Shown here: piece by piece, positions 1-8,399 of the stretch | Position numbering within the stretch: the stretch's first letter is position 1 | Layout of the letters: each line of letters begins with the position of its first letter | DNA from: Myxococcota bacterium | GTDB taxonomy: Bacteria > Myxococcota_A > UBA796 | NCBI GenBank assembly: GCA_029251165.1 | Contig: JAQXDW010000005.1 | Span: forward strand, 16,761-80,760 | Direction: 5' to 3' | DNA length: 64,000 nucleotides | The notes under the pieces: generated by a model | The model's database searches: none | The model's input: the letters and a program-made list of their open reading frames with translations, nothing else | Told to the model about the DNA's origin: nothing | Translations under genes and position numbers: made by a program

Positions 1-368
1 GGCGCTCGGCTCATGTTCTCGACGCCGCCAGCGATGTAGACTGAGCCGTCGCCGCAGCGCGCAGCACGAAAGGCTTGGTTTACGGCTTCGAGGCCGCTGG
101 CGCACAGTCGGTTGACCGTCACGCCGGGCACCGACTGGGGCATCCCGGCGAGCAGCAAGGCCATGCGGGCGACGTTGCGGTTGTCCTCGCCGGCTTGGTT
201 GGCGCAGCCGAGGAACACATCGTCGACCAGGGCCGGATCGATGCCGGTGCGCTCGAGCAGCGCCTTGATGCTGTGGGCGGCCAGGTCATCGGCGCGCACG
301 CCGGCCAGTCCACCCATAAAGCGGCCGATGGGGGTGCGGACGGCGTCGCAGATTACGACGTTGGGCAT
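1..368 (-). CDS. Thiolase (acetyl-CoA acyltransferase family), 3' end cut by window edge
   Basis: This is the first 122 or so residues of a thiolase, which condenses or cleaves beta-ketoacyl-CoA in the cytoplasm. It starts at the ATG at 368 (MPNVVICDAVRTPIGRF), a typical thiolase N-terminus. The active-site cysteine is C89 in NRLCASG, and the following VYIAGGVENMS stretch is also family-typical. The C-terminal half with the GH and CxG catalytic residues lies outside the window. The NRLCASGLEAV signature fits beta-ketoadipyl-CoA or general beta-oxidation thiolases, so the substrate cannot be fixed. The gene ahead of it on the same strand is a microcompartment shell protein, 105 bp away. Confidence 0.9.
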   Translation of the reverse strand, partial: MPNVVICDAVRTPIGRFMGGLAGVRADDLAAHSIKALLERTGIDPALVDDVFLGCANQAGEDNRNVARMALLLAGMPQSVPGVTVNRLCASGLEAVNQAFRAARCGDGSVYIAGGVENMSRA

Positions 369-473
369 TGGGGCTCCTCGTGAGGGTCGAGACGGACGCC
401 GCGGGGCGATCCCGATCCAGGAGGCGCCGGCGTCGTCGTGCTCAGGTCGCGCGCAGCGGTCGCTGCCGCTGCG

Positions 474-1118
474 TTAGTAAAAGACCGGTGCCGGACCAGG
501 GTTCTCGCGGCCGTCGATGGAGTCGAGCACGCTGAGGGCAGCCTTGGCGGCTTCCTCGATGTCGGCCTCGTAGCCGCCGAGGTAGACCCGCCCGAATGCA
601 CCGAAGGAGAGAAACTCCAGGATGTTGATGTTCGCGGCCTTCTCGGCTTCATTGGAGGCAATGAGCGCGTATCCGGCGGGGTGGGTCTCCAGCACGTAGA
701 GCGTCTGCCCCTCGTCGATGACGTTGCCGTGGCGGAACCGGTTGACGATCTGGGCCTGGTAGCCCTCGACGCCGGTGATGTTCTGTGCCGAGACAATCCG
801 GGGCTTGAGCCGGTCGGACTCTTTGAGGTCCAGCGCCGCGAGGATGGCGTCTCCAGCAGCCCGAACCTGTCCCTGGTCGTAGTGGTGCAGCTCGAGGACA
901 CCGTAGCGACGCTCGACAATCTGAATGCCCGGGGTGCAGGAGGTCTGCTTGAGGGCGATGTCTGTGACGAGGTTGACGTCCATGCCGGGAGAGACCTCGA
1001 TGAACAACGAGGCCTGATTCTTCAGGGGAGGGTAGCCCTTGGAGATGGTCGCCAGGAAGCTGGCGGTCTGGGGCTGGAGGATGTCGACATAAGTAAAGCA
1101 TCGAAGGTCGATGGCCAT
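474..1118 (-). CDS. Bacterial microcompartment (BMC) shell protein, tandem-domain type
   Basis: The 214-residue product resembles BMC shell proteins with two domains, which assemble as pseudohexameric trimers in protein-walled organelles. The clearest match is the C-terminal half: a YVLET-HPAGYALIASNEAEKAANI segment, then a glycine-containing strand and an AAKAALSVLDSI helix, as in BMC domains. The N-terminal half (SLFIEVSPGMDVNLVTDIAL) looks like a second, divergent or permuted copy. I chose the ATG at 1118 because GAGGTG lies six bases upstream; an in-frame ATG at 1175 has no comparable site. No other shell protein or signature enzyme is visible here, so this is an orphan within the window. 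Assignment rests on remembered family patterns. Confidence 0.72.
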   Translation of the reverse strand: MAIDLRCFTYVDILQPQTASFLATISKGYPPLKNQASLFIEVSPGMDVNLVTDIALKQTSCTPGIQIVERRYGVLELHHYDQGQVRAAGDAILAALDLKESDRLKPRIVSAQNITGVEGYQAQIVNRFRHGNVIDEGQTLYVLETHPAGYALIASNEAEKAANINILEFLSFGAFGRVYLGGYEADIEEAAKAALSVLDSIDGRENPGPAPVFY

Positions 1119-1186
1119 GATCACCTCAGGGTAGCCGGCCCTAACCTGGATCCCTGTGATACGCTCCATCTCCACTGGAGGCAGAG

Positions 1187-1696
1187 ATGCTGCTGGCGCT
1201 GATGCTCATCGGATGTGACCCGGACTGCGGGGACACCAGTAGAATGGATGGGGACTATGTTGTGTGGTCTCACGTTGCCGTCACAGACGATCTGATCACC
1301 GGCTCGAACAGCGAGGACTACCCCTACCGAGACATCTTCGTGAACGGATGGTCGGAGTGGAGCCTCAAGTACATCCCCAGCAAGCAGTCGTTCCAGCTCT
1401 CGATTGACGGGCAGGCCTACGAGGGATCCTACGAGCCGGATCCGGACAACTGCAACAACTTCTCGCTCGTCTTCCAGGGCACGTACTCCACAGACGCCGA
1501 CACCGCGCACAGCTTCCTGTGGCAGGGCGATCTGTCGTACCTGGGGGTCCACATCGCCGGGACCTTCACCTACCAGGACAACTGGACGGACCTCGCGACG
1601 GGCATACAGGGCAGCCTCGAGATCCCCTCCGGAGAGCTCACCGCGACCCTCCGCACCGAGATCTCGCAGGGCAGCGCGACCGACACCGGAGGCTGA
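1187..1696 (+). CDS. Putative lipoprotein of unknown function
   Basis: The product has 169 residues and a very short signal sequence ending in a lipobox-like LMLIGC, so Cys10 is the likely lipidated residue. GGAG lies upstream of the ATG. The mature part contains acidic and aromatic stretches and ends in a Thr-Asp-Thr-Gly-Gly tail. I recognise no domain. It is divergent from the BMC gene, whose start is only 68 bp away, so the two probably share a promoter region. A GC-rich hairpin follows its stop. Confidence 0.65.
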   Translation: MLLALMLIGCDPDCGDTSRMDGDYVVWSHVAVTDDLITGSNSEDYPYRDIFVNGWSEWSLKYIPSKQSFQLSIDGQAYEGSYEPDPDNCNNFSLVFQGTYSTDADTAHSFLWQGDLSYLGVHIAGTFTYQDNWTDLATGIQGSLEIPSGELTATLRTEISQGSATDTGG

Positions 1697-1722
1697 GCGG
1701 GTTAGTGGGCTCCATGGAATGA

Positions 1723-1745
1723 GCGCGATGCTCCCCGCATCGCGC
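1723..1745. terminator. GC-rich hairpin after the lipoprotein gene
   Basis: GCGCGATGC (1723-1731) and GCATCGCGC (1737-1745) form a perfect 9-bp stem with a 5-nt loop, 27 bases after the stop at 1696. No T-tract follows, so a transcription-end role is inferred from position and stem strength only. Confidence 0.5.
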
Positions 1746-1890
1746 GACATCACCCCGCAGCCCAAGAATCCCTCAAAGCATCCAGATGCGCCTTCAGTCT
1801 TCGCGGACAGCCAGGCCTGGAGCACTCTCAGGGCCTCCGGGCAGCTCGTTTCGTGGAGCCTCCGGAGCTCCTCAAGTCGGAGCCTCCCTC

Positions 1891-2763
1891 ATGTACAACC
1901 TGCTCATCTCTCTCTCCGTCGCTGCCGCCTTCTTTCTGCTGGGCTGGCTGGTGGCAGCGTCCTTGATCGCAGGCTTCGTGCCCGCGGTTCTCGCCTTCAC
2001 GATCGCATACTTCCTCCTCGGTCGCCGCACCCTCCGTGCGCTCCAAGAGCTGATGGCAGCGGGGCAGAAGATCGCCGCAGAGGGGCAAGCCGGCGCACGG
2101 CCGACCACCCAGCGGCAGGCTGAGCAGCTGCAGCGGGATCTGGTGGGCAAGCTGAAGGCTGCCATGGAGAAGGGCTTCGAGCTCCAGAAGTGGCAGTTCG
2201 GCATCGCCGCGCAGATCCACGCCCAGCTTGGCTCTCTGGACTACATGCTCCAGGACTTTGAGGGCGCGAAGGGGCACCTGGAGAAGGCAGACAACTGGGT
2301 GCTGCGGTTTCAGTCCTGGCAGCCCAGCGTCCTCCTCGGGCTCATCGAGCAGCGCAACAAGAACACCGATGCAGCGCTTGCGCAGCTGGAGAAGGGCCGC
2401 CGCGCAGGCTCCCGGGATCCGATGTTCTACGTGGTCTACGCTTACGCAGCGCACAAGATGGGCAAGAGCGAGATCGCCCTGCCGCTGATCAACGAAGGCG
2501 CCTCGCAGCACAAGGGCTCCGAGCACCTCCAGAAATTCGCCGACCAGCTCCGCAACAAGCGCACGCTGACCCCGGAGATCTTCGGCCAGGCGTGGCTTCA
2601 GTTCTACCCAGAAGATGCCCAGCGCGTCATGGCCGCCAACCCGGAGATGGCCGCTCAGGGCAACCAGCCGATGAGCCGGGCCCAGCGTCGGGCTGCCGCA
2701 CGGGGCAAGGGGCAGCAGCAGCCGCAGGGTGCCAACGGCAACTTTCCCCACCCCCGGTTCTGA
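1891..2763 (+). CDS. Inner-membrane protein with TPR-like helical repeats
   Basis: The 290-residue product begins with two closely spaced hydrophobic segments (residues 2-45). An alpha-helical region follows with TPR-like periodicity (for example DYMLQDFEGAKGHLEKA and NTDAALAQLEKGRRAG), and the tail is rich in Gln, Gly and Pro. The start at 1891 has GGAG upstream and places the membrane segments at the N-terminus; an upstream in-frame ATG at 1786 would add 35 arginine- and serine-rich residues without a ribosome site. It ends directly against the convergent RNase D gene (stops at 2763 and 2764). Likely a membrane-tethered scaffold; the partner is unknown. Confidence 0.8.
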   Translation: MYNLLISLSVAAAFFLLGWLVAASLIAGFVPAVLAFTIAYFLLGRRTLRALQELMAAGQKIAAEGQAGARPTTQRQAEQLQRDLVGKLKAAMEKGFELQKWQFGIAAQIHAQLGSLDYMLQDFEGAKGHLEKADNWVLRFQSWQPSVLLGLIEQRNKNTDAALAQLEKGRRAGSRDPMFYVVYAYAAHKMGKSEIALPLINEGASQHKGSEHLQKFADQLRNKRTLTPEIFGQAWLQFYPEDAQRVMAANPEMAAQGNQPMSRAQRRAAARGKGQQQPQGANGNFPHPRF

Positions 2764-3909
2764 TCAGCTCAGCGGGGCGTCCACCACCGCGCCGTCCTGA
2801 CCGGTCAGCGCGAGCCGACCAGCGAGCAGCTCAAGGGCATCTGCACCGAAGACGTCCCGTCGCCAGCCGCGCAGGGCGTCAATGTCGGGGTTTTTCTCTG
2901 TCGCGAGCCGGTCGAGGTCTGCTCGCCGTGCGATCAGCGACGTTGCGACGCCGTGGGTGCTGCATCGCAGCTGGAGCAGGGCCTGGAGCAGCGCGACCAG
3001 CGGCTCGTGCCCGGTCGGCTTGCTGCCAGACTTGAGCGGGGCTGGCCAGGTGTCCTCGGGGCTCTTCAGGCCGCGATTCATCGCGGCGAGCATCGCCTTG
3101 CCGTCGGGACCGCGCGCGGTGCTGTGGCTGAGGTTGCGAACCCGCGCGAGGGCCTCGGCGTTCTTCGGCAGGTTGCGTGCGATCTCCAGCATCGCATCGT
3201 CTCGAACGATCCATCCCCGCGGGGTGTCTCGCTTCATCGCCTCCTGCTCCCGCCACATCGCAAGCTCTTTGAGGACCACCAGGACCTTGCTCTTGGCATT
3301 TCGGATGCGGACACGACGCCATGCCTCTGCTGGATCGATGGTGTATCGGCTGGCGTCCTCCAGGCTGGCCAGCTCCTCGCGGACCCACTCTGTCCGGCCG
3401 CTCTCTGTCAGCTGAGCGACCATCTTCTCGTAGACCTTGCAGAGGTGGGTGACGTCGCTGAGGGCGTAGGAGAGCTGCTGCTCGGTGAGCGGACGGATGG
3501 ACCAGTCGGTGGCCTGGGAGGACTTGTCGACATGAATGCCCAGCATCGCTGAGACGAGCCGTGCGTATCCGGGCTGCTCGCCGAGCCCACAGACTGCCGC
3601 AGCGATCTGGGTGTCGAAGATCGGCGTGGGGACCTGACCGATGCGGTGGAAGAAGATCTCCAGATCCTGGCTCGCTGCGTGAAAGACCTTGGTGATCTTT
3701 GGGTTGCAGAGGAGGTCTCGGAGCGGAGCCATGCTGATGTTTGCGAACGGATCGATGGCCGCGGCGTGCTCACCGTAGGCGACCTGCACAAGGCAGAGCT
3801 GCGAGTAGTATCGCTTCTCGCGCATGAATTCGGTGTCAACGGCGATGTAGGGGGCCTCAGCGAGGGCGTCGCAGAAGCGGACCAGCTCGGCGGATGTGGT
3901 GATAAGCAT
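2764..3909 (-). CDS. rnd: Ribonuclease D
   Basis: This 381-residue protein is a DEDD-family 3'-5' exoribonuclease, which trims tRNA 3' ends and other structured RNAs in the cytoplasm. The ExoI motif VDTEF (D25, E27) is present. KVFHAASQDLEIF carries the ExoII region, and the YALSDVTHL stretch (ExoIII, YxxxD) follows. The C-terminal half contains HRDC-type helices, giving the usual RNase D length and layout. The start is the ATG at 3909. Confidence 0.93.
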   Translation of the reverse strand: MLITTSAELVRFCDALAEAPYIAVDTEFMREKRYYSQLCLVQVAYGEHAAAIDPFANISMAPLRDLLCNPKITKVFHAASQDLEIFFHRIGQVPTPIFDTQIAAAVCGLGEQPGYARLVSAMLGIHVDKSSQATDWSIRPLTEQQLSYALSDVTHLCKVYEKMVAQLTESGRTEWVREELASLEDASRYTIDPAEAWRRVRIRNAKSKVLVVLKELAMWREQEAMKRDTPRGWIVRDDAMLEIARNLPKNAEALARVRNLSHSTARGPDGKAMLAAMNRGLKSPEDTWPAPLKSGSKPTGHEPLVALLQALLQLRCSTHGVATSLIARRADLDRLATEKNPDIDALRGWRRDVFGADALELLAGRLALTGQDGAVVDAPLS

Positions 3910-4103
3910 CTGGGGGTCTATGGCGTCGGAGCGATGTACGCTTTCGAACCCCTGTCATGGGGCTCTCGCAGCGGCTCCAGGATGCGCTGATGAGGGAGGC
4001 GCCGAATGTCTGGGGTGGCCCCTCGGGGGCACCGGCATCCGACCCTTGCAGCAGGACGCTCTGCGCGCCAACACGTTGCATTCCACGGCGATACCATACC
4101 GCC

Positions 4104-5183
4104 ATGCCGCTGTCGCACCCCCAGATGTTGTCGCTCGTCTCGCTCCTCCGCAGCACCAACCCTGACGCACAGAAGCAGGGGAAGGAGCTGCTGGCGGTGC
4201 TCTCCGAAGACGACGTTCGTGCCACGATGGCTGCTGTGGGTAACCTCTCGAGGTGTGACCTCTCCGGCATGCGGCTTGCTGGGCTGTCGTTTCGTGGCCA
4301 CAACCTCAACGGCTGCGACCTCTCGGGCAGCGACCTCGCCTGCTCGGACTTCTTCCGGGCGCACCTTCGTCGCGCGAACCTGTCCGGCTGCGACCTCATC
4401 GGTGCCGATCTGCGTGAGAGCGATCTGCGTCAGTGCAGCCTGCAGCATGTCGATCTGTCGGAGACGCTGCTCACCGGTGCGCGCCTGCATCGCGCGGATC
4501 TGACCAGGGCGGATCTGACCGGGGCGAACCTCGCTGGTCTCAGCGCCCTCGGGGTCAACCTCACTGCCGCGTGCCTCATCGGTGCAGACCTCTCTGATGC
4601 CGATCTCCGGCCGAGCGTCTTGGAGCCCACCATCCTCCACGATGCCCGGATGGCAGGTGCCGACCTCTCCAGGGCCCGTCTCCAGAGCGTCCGCCTCACC
4701 GCAGTCCACGGCCACCGGCTCCGGCTGGTCGGTGCGCGGCTCAGCGGCGCGGACCTGCGGGGCTCCGACCTGAAGGAAGCAGACCTCAGCGATGCCCGCC
4801 TCCACCGAACCCGAATCGATGGCCTCAACCTCACCATGGCCACCGCGCAGCGGGCGGAGCTGCTTCACCTCAGGACCACGCGGCTTGCTGCGTCGGGGAT
4901 TGACCTGACGTCCGCCAACCTGACCAACTGTCGGCTGCCAGAGGCGCAGCTGAAGGGTGCTCGGCTGGCGGGCGCGTTTCTGCTCCGGGTTGACCTGTCT
5001 GGGGCGGATCTGACCGGCGCGGATCTCCGCAGGACGTGGATTCGATCGGGTCGACTGGCTGGGGCCTGCCTGCGTGGTGCAGACCTGCGCGGTGCCTGGC
5101 TGGGCTGTGAGACCAGCGACGGCATCGACCTCACCGATGCGGTGATGGATGAGACGACCACGGTCGTCTCGCCGCTTGTTTGA
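4104..5183 (+). CDS. Pentapeptide-repeat protein
   Basis: About 300 of the 359 residues are pentapeptide repeats of the A(D/N)LXX type (CDLSG, ADLRE, ADLTR, ADLTG and so on), predicted to form a right-handed quadrilateral beta-helix. A short helical N-terminus precedes them. There is no signal peptide or transmembrane segment, so the protein is probably cytoplasmic. Some pentapeptide proteins (Qnr, MfpA) mimic DNA and protect gyrase, but most have no known role, and nothing here decides the function. The start at 4104 is chosen because upstream in-frame sequence is arginine- and cysteine-rich and does not look coding; no clear ribosome site is visible. Confidence 0.88.
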   Translation: MPLSHPQMLSLVSLLRSTNPDAQKQGKELLAVLSEDDVRATMAAVGNLSRCDLSGMRLAGLSFRGHNLNGCDLSGSDLACSDFFRAHLRRANLSGCDLIGADLRESDLRQCSLQHVDLSETLLTGARLHRADLTRADLTGANLAGLSALGVNLTAACLIGADLSDADLRPSVLEPTILHDARMAGADLSRARLQSVRLTAVHGHRLRLVGARLSGADLRGSDLKEADLSDARLHRTRIDGLNLTMATAQRAELLHLRTTRLAASGIDLTSANLTNCRLPEAQLKGARLAGAFLLRVDLSGADLTGADLRRTWIRSGRLAGACLRGADLRGAWLGCETSDGIDLTDAVMDETTTVVSPLV

Positions 5184-5350
5184 GCCGGCTCTGTGAATCG
5201 GAGGGGCGGCTTCGCGTGCCGCAGCCGGCTCGTCTCCATGCGCAGCGCGCAGGTTTCGCCCGGGGGCAATGCTGCTGGAATTACATCCTTGCCTTACAGG
5301 GCTCTTGATCCTGGCCGCGAGATCCGTCTCTGTGAGGGATGGAGGAAGCC

Positions 5351-5617
5351 ATGCGTGGCTCGCCGCTCGTATACGAGCTTGAAGATCCGGATGAGTTCAG
5401 CCTGGATCCGTTGACCGACTCAACCAGACCTGGTGTGCAGACTGCACTCCAGGGATGGATGATGCCGAGACCGGAGCCTGGAGGGGAGCCGGCAGAAGAC
5501 CCGGAGGCGCCGCCACCCCCGACGCTGGGGGAGTGGCTGGAGCAGCACGGGAAGGTCCTGCTGTTCGTGACGGTGATGTCGCTGTCTTGGGGCGTTCGAC
5601 TCATGAGTGAGCTCTGA
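5351..5617 (+). CDS. Small single-span membrane protein, unknown
   Basis: The 88-residue product has an acidic, proline-rich N-terminal part and one hydrophobic segment near the C-terminus (VLLFVTVMSLSWGV), so it looks tail-anchored. The ATG at 5351 is preceded by GGAGGA at ideal spacing, which favours it over the ATG at 5339. No homologue is recognised. It is convergent with the radical SAM gene. Confidence 0.55.
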   Translation: MRGSPLVYELEDPDEFSLDPLTDSTRPGVQTALQGWMMPRPEPGGEPAEDPEAPPPPTLGEWLEQHGKVLLFVTVMSLSWGVRLMSEL

Positions 5618-5725
5618 GTCTGCGGGCTCTCGTGGTCCTGCGCGGCTGAGCGAGACGGAGGCGGCTGCCGGAGAGCACCCGCCCCTCTCGACGGGCTCCA
5701 GCTCTGGGGCTGCTGTGCGCGCTGG

Positions 5726-7261
5726 CTACCGGTCGTACCACTCCGGCTTGACCAGCCCCTGGTAGTGCTCGACATTCAGCGGGCTGATGCGCTGACGGAC
5801 CGCATCAAGCGCCAGCTTTGCGGATACCTTGGTGAACCAGATGTACATGTCGCGCTTGTAGTCGACCCGAGAGGTGAGCCCCTTGAGGGCCCAGCGGGTG
5901 TTCACGAACTTCTTGTTCATGTCGTACAGCGCGTAGGCGATCTCGTCCTTGGTCATGTAGTCCGAGTCCAGCACCGGGCTCATCCAGTCGAAGTTGTCGA
6001 AGTCGTCTTCGGTGATGTGACCGTTTCGGATCGCGTCATCAAAGATCGGGGTTCCGGGGACCGGGGTGATCGGGTGGAAGGCGGGGAAGTCGACGTCGAG
6101 CTGCTGCGCGAGCTCGACCTGACGGGCGAGAGAGGCGTTGTCCTCTTCCTTGACCCCGACGATGAAGGTGCACTGGATGAACACATCGGAGTGGTGCTCC
6201 TTCATGATCTCGATGGCACGTCGTGCGACGCCGCCAGCATAGAACCGCTTGTCGAGGCCCTTCAGCGCGTCGTCGTCGGCCCGCTCGACACCGATGAGGA
6301 TGTGAGAGAGTCCAGCCTCGACCTGATCGGCGAGGATGCCCTTCTCATGGTCTCTGACGATGCAGTCGGCCCGCATGAACGTCATCCACTTGGTCTTCAT
6401 CCCTGACTTGATCATCGCCTGGGAGAAGTCATAGTTGAAGTTCGGGTTGATGTTCCAGCTCTCATCGACCCAGACATACGAGCGCTTGCCGTACTTGTAG
6501 TAGAGGTCCTCGACCTCTTCCATCATCCGACCCACCGACTTGCTGCGCCAGCGCGGGGAGAGCTTGAGGTTGCCGTCGGCGTCATAGCTGCGGTCGGCCA
6601 TGGTGGTCCACCAGGCGCAGAAGCTGCAGCTGCTGGTGCAGCCTCGGGAGTGGTGGAGGGTCGTGCCGCCGGGGGAGAACAGGTAGCGGCTCTTGCCGTA
6701 GAGGTGCATCGGCATCATGTCGTAGGCGGGCTTCGGCAGCGTGTCGAGGTCCGAGACGAGCTTGGAGGGCCGGGTCTGGACCATCTCGCCGTCGCGGGAG
6801 AACGCGATTCCGTCGATGTCGTTCATGTCCTCGATGCGCATGCAGCCGTCGATGGCGCGCAGGATGTTGGCGAAGGCGATCTCGCCCTCGCCGATGCAGA
6901 TGATGTCGATGTCAGGGTGGTTGGCGTAGCGGTGGGGGAGGTTGGTGAAGTGCCCGCCGCCGGCCACGGTCACCGCCTCTGGAGCCGCCGCACGACACAG
7001 CGCGAAGAAGCGCAGGGCCTCGGAGGCGTACAGGGCGTGGTTCTCACCGCAGCCGATCACGTGCGGCTTGAAGTCTCGGACCTGGTCATAGAGGCTCTTC
7101 CAGCCGACATGCAGCGGCATGCAGTCGATGACCTTGACCTGGTGGCCCTCTGCGCGGGCAACTGCAGCGAGAGCAGGTAGGGCCTGCTGGAGGAGAAAGT
7201 TGTCTCCCTCGCTGGTGTAGGGCCAGTAGCAGCGGGGCGGTTGAACAAGCAGTACGCGCAT
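5726..7261 (-). CDS. B12-binding-domain radical SAM protein
   Basis: The 511-residue product has the two-domain layout of cobalamin-type radical SAM enzymes. Residues 1-130 form a Rossmann-like B12-binding module (MRVLLVQPPR start, glycine-rich IGCGEN, VAGGGH, ICIGEGE). Next comes the radical SAM core with the iron-sulfur motif CTSSCSFC (about C208, C212, C215). Such enzymes methylate or rearrange unactivated carbons in lipids, cofactors or natural products; the substrate is unknown. I prefer the ATG at 7261, eight bases after the stop of the upstream methyltransferase, over an ATG at 7291 that would overlap it. The two genes are probably one operon. Confidence 0.88.
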   Translation of the reverse strand: MRVLLVQPPRCYWPYTSEGDNFLLQQALPALAAVARAEGHQVKVIDCMPLHVGWKSLYDQVRDFKPHVIGCGENHALYASEALRFFALCRAAAPEAVTVAGGGHFTNLPHRYANHPDIDIICIGEGEIAFANILRAIDGCMRIEDMNDIDGIAFSRDGEMVQTRPSKLVSDLDTLPKPAYDMMPMHLYGKSRYLFSPGGTTLHHSRGCTSSCSFCAWWTTMADRSYDADGNLKLSPRWRSKSVGRMMEEVEDLYYKYGKRSYVWVDESWNINPNFNYDFSQAMIKSGMKTKWMTFMRADCIVRDHEKGILADQVEAGLSHILIGVERADDDALKGLDKRFYAGGVARRAIEIMKEHHSDVFIQCTFIVGVKEEDNASLARQVELAQQLDVDFPAFHPITPVPGTPIFDDAIRNGHITEDDFDNFDWMSPVLDSDYMTKDEIAYALYDMNKKFVNTRWALKGLTSRVDYKRDMYIWFTKVSAKLALDAVRQRISPLNVEHYQGLVKPEWYDR

Positions 7262-7269
7262 GGGATTAG

Positions 7270-8202
7270 CTAGCCCAGCTTCCGTGCGCATGCCATCCAG
7301 GCTCGGTTTAAGGGACGAGATACCGGATGGGCCCGGAGCCGATCCTCCAGCGCGAGGGCCTCTGTGAGCGGGAGCGGTCCGCTGGCGAGCTCGAAGGGGC
7401 CGGACAGCGCATAGTGGCTGGGCTGAAGCGTGACGAGCTGAAGCGGAGCGAGCAGCGCCCGGAAGTCGTCCTCAGTGTAGGTGCGAACCCAGACATCACC
7501 GGGGACGTGAACGTTTCCGGTGAAGAAGCCGTCGATGGTGCCGGGCTGGGCATCCGCAGCCATCGCCCATCCCCACCGCGCCTCGACGCTGATCAGCAGC
7601 ATGCCGCCAGGCCTGAGGACCCTCAGCAGGTTTCGCAGGACCGTCTTGGGATCCTCGACGTAGCAGAGCACCTCACAAGCGATCACGACATCGACGGGCT
7701 CCAGCTCAGGCATGCGCTCCCCGGTGGTCCAGTGGACATCGAGGGCGCCGGGCAGGTTGACGGCAGAGTTGACGGCCCGCCACAGGCTGCGGAGGTCCGG
7801 GTCGATCAGCTCGACCTCACAGCCGCGCTCCAGCAGCCACGTCGTGAACCGCCCGATGCCGCCGCCGAGGTCGAGCACCCGACAGCCCGCTGGCAGGTGA
7901 GGTTCCCACTGGCGGAGGTAGAGCGCGCGCTCGATGAGCTTGTCGCGATGAAGCGGAGACTCCGGCTCTAGAAATGCCATCCAGTCTGGATGATCTTCCC
8001 AGTAGCGTGCAGCACCCTGGAGGTTGTCCAGGGGGGCGGAGGTTGAGGACTCACCGTTGTGAATCGCGGCGATCCGAGGATCGCCGGGGGGCATCTCAAA
8101 GGCGACCCCCGCCCATCCGTTCAGGCCCGCACAGCTGTAGGGTGGACCGTCAGGGAGCGAGGGGGTCTCTCCGCGAAGCGCCCAGGCATCAGCCAGGGAC
8201 AA
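7270..8202 (-). CDS. Class I SAM-dependent methyltransferase
   Basis: The protein has 310 residues. The SAM-binding motif VLDLGGGIGRF lies at about residues 109-119, followed by the acidic VELIDPD loop and a post-motif VIACEVLCYVEDP. RVLRPGGMLLISVEARWG completes the Rossmann methyltransferase fold. The start is a TTG at 8202 with GGAG five bases upstream. The C-terminus reaches to within nine bases of the radical SAM gene, suggesting that the two modify the same, unidentified molecule. Confidence 0.85.
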   Translation of the reverse strand: MSLADAWALRGETPSLPDGPPYSCAGLNGWAGVAFEMPPGDPRIAAIHNGESSTSAPLDNLQGAARYWEDHPDWMAFLEPESPLHRDKLIERALYLRQWEPHLPAGCRVLDLGGGIGRFTTWLLERGCEVELIDPDLRSLWRAVNSAVNLPGALDVHWTTGERMPELEPVDVVIACEVLCYVEDPKTVLRNLLRVLRPGGMLLISVEARWGWAMAADAQPGTIDGFFTGNVHVPGDVWVRTYTEDDFRALLAPLQLVTLQPSHYALSGPFELASGPLPLTEALALEDRLRAHPVSRPLNRAWMACARKLG

Positions 8203-8399
8203 CGGGGCTCCAGTGACCGTAAGGTCAGCAGGGGGCAGAGGGTACAGTCAGGACTTACCGGGGAGCACCCGGCAGGGCCTTACTCGGGCTGGGTCGGACG
8301 GGGCCGAGGAGTGGGACGCCACTTCATGGGGACACCTAAGGCTAGAGTGAGAGATACAGGGCACACTTCACCTAACATGCCGATGAGATCGCCCAACTG

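Noticed and set aside
8203..8399. A 15-codon open frame (MKWRPTPRPRPTQPE) on the minus strand in the lpxC-methyltransferase gap
   Set aside because: It has an AGGTG upstream but is too short and Pro/Arg-rich to judge; kept only as a note.
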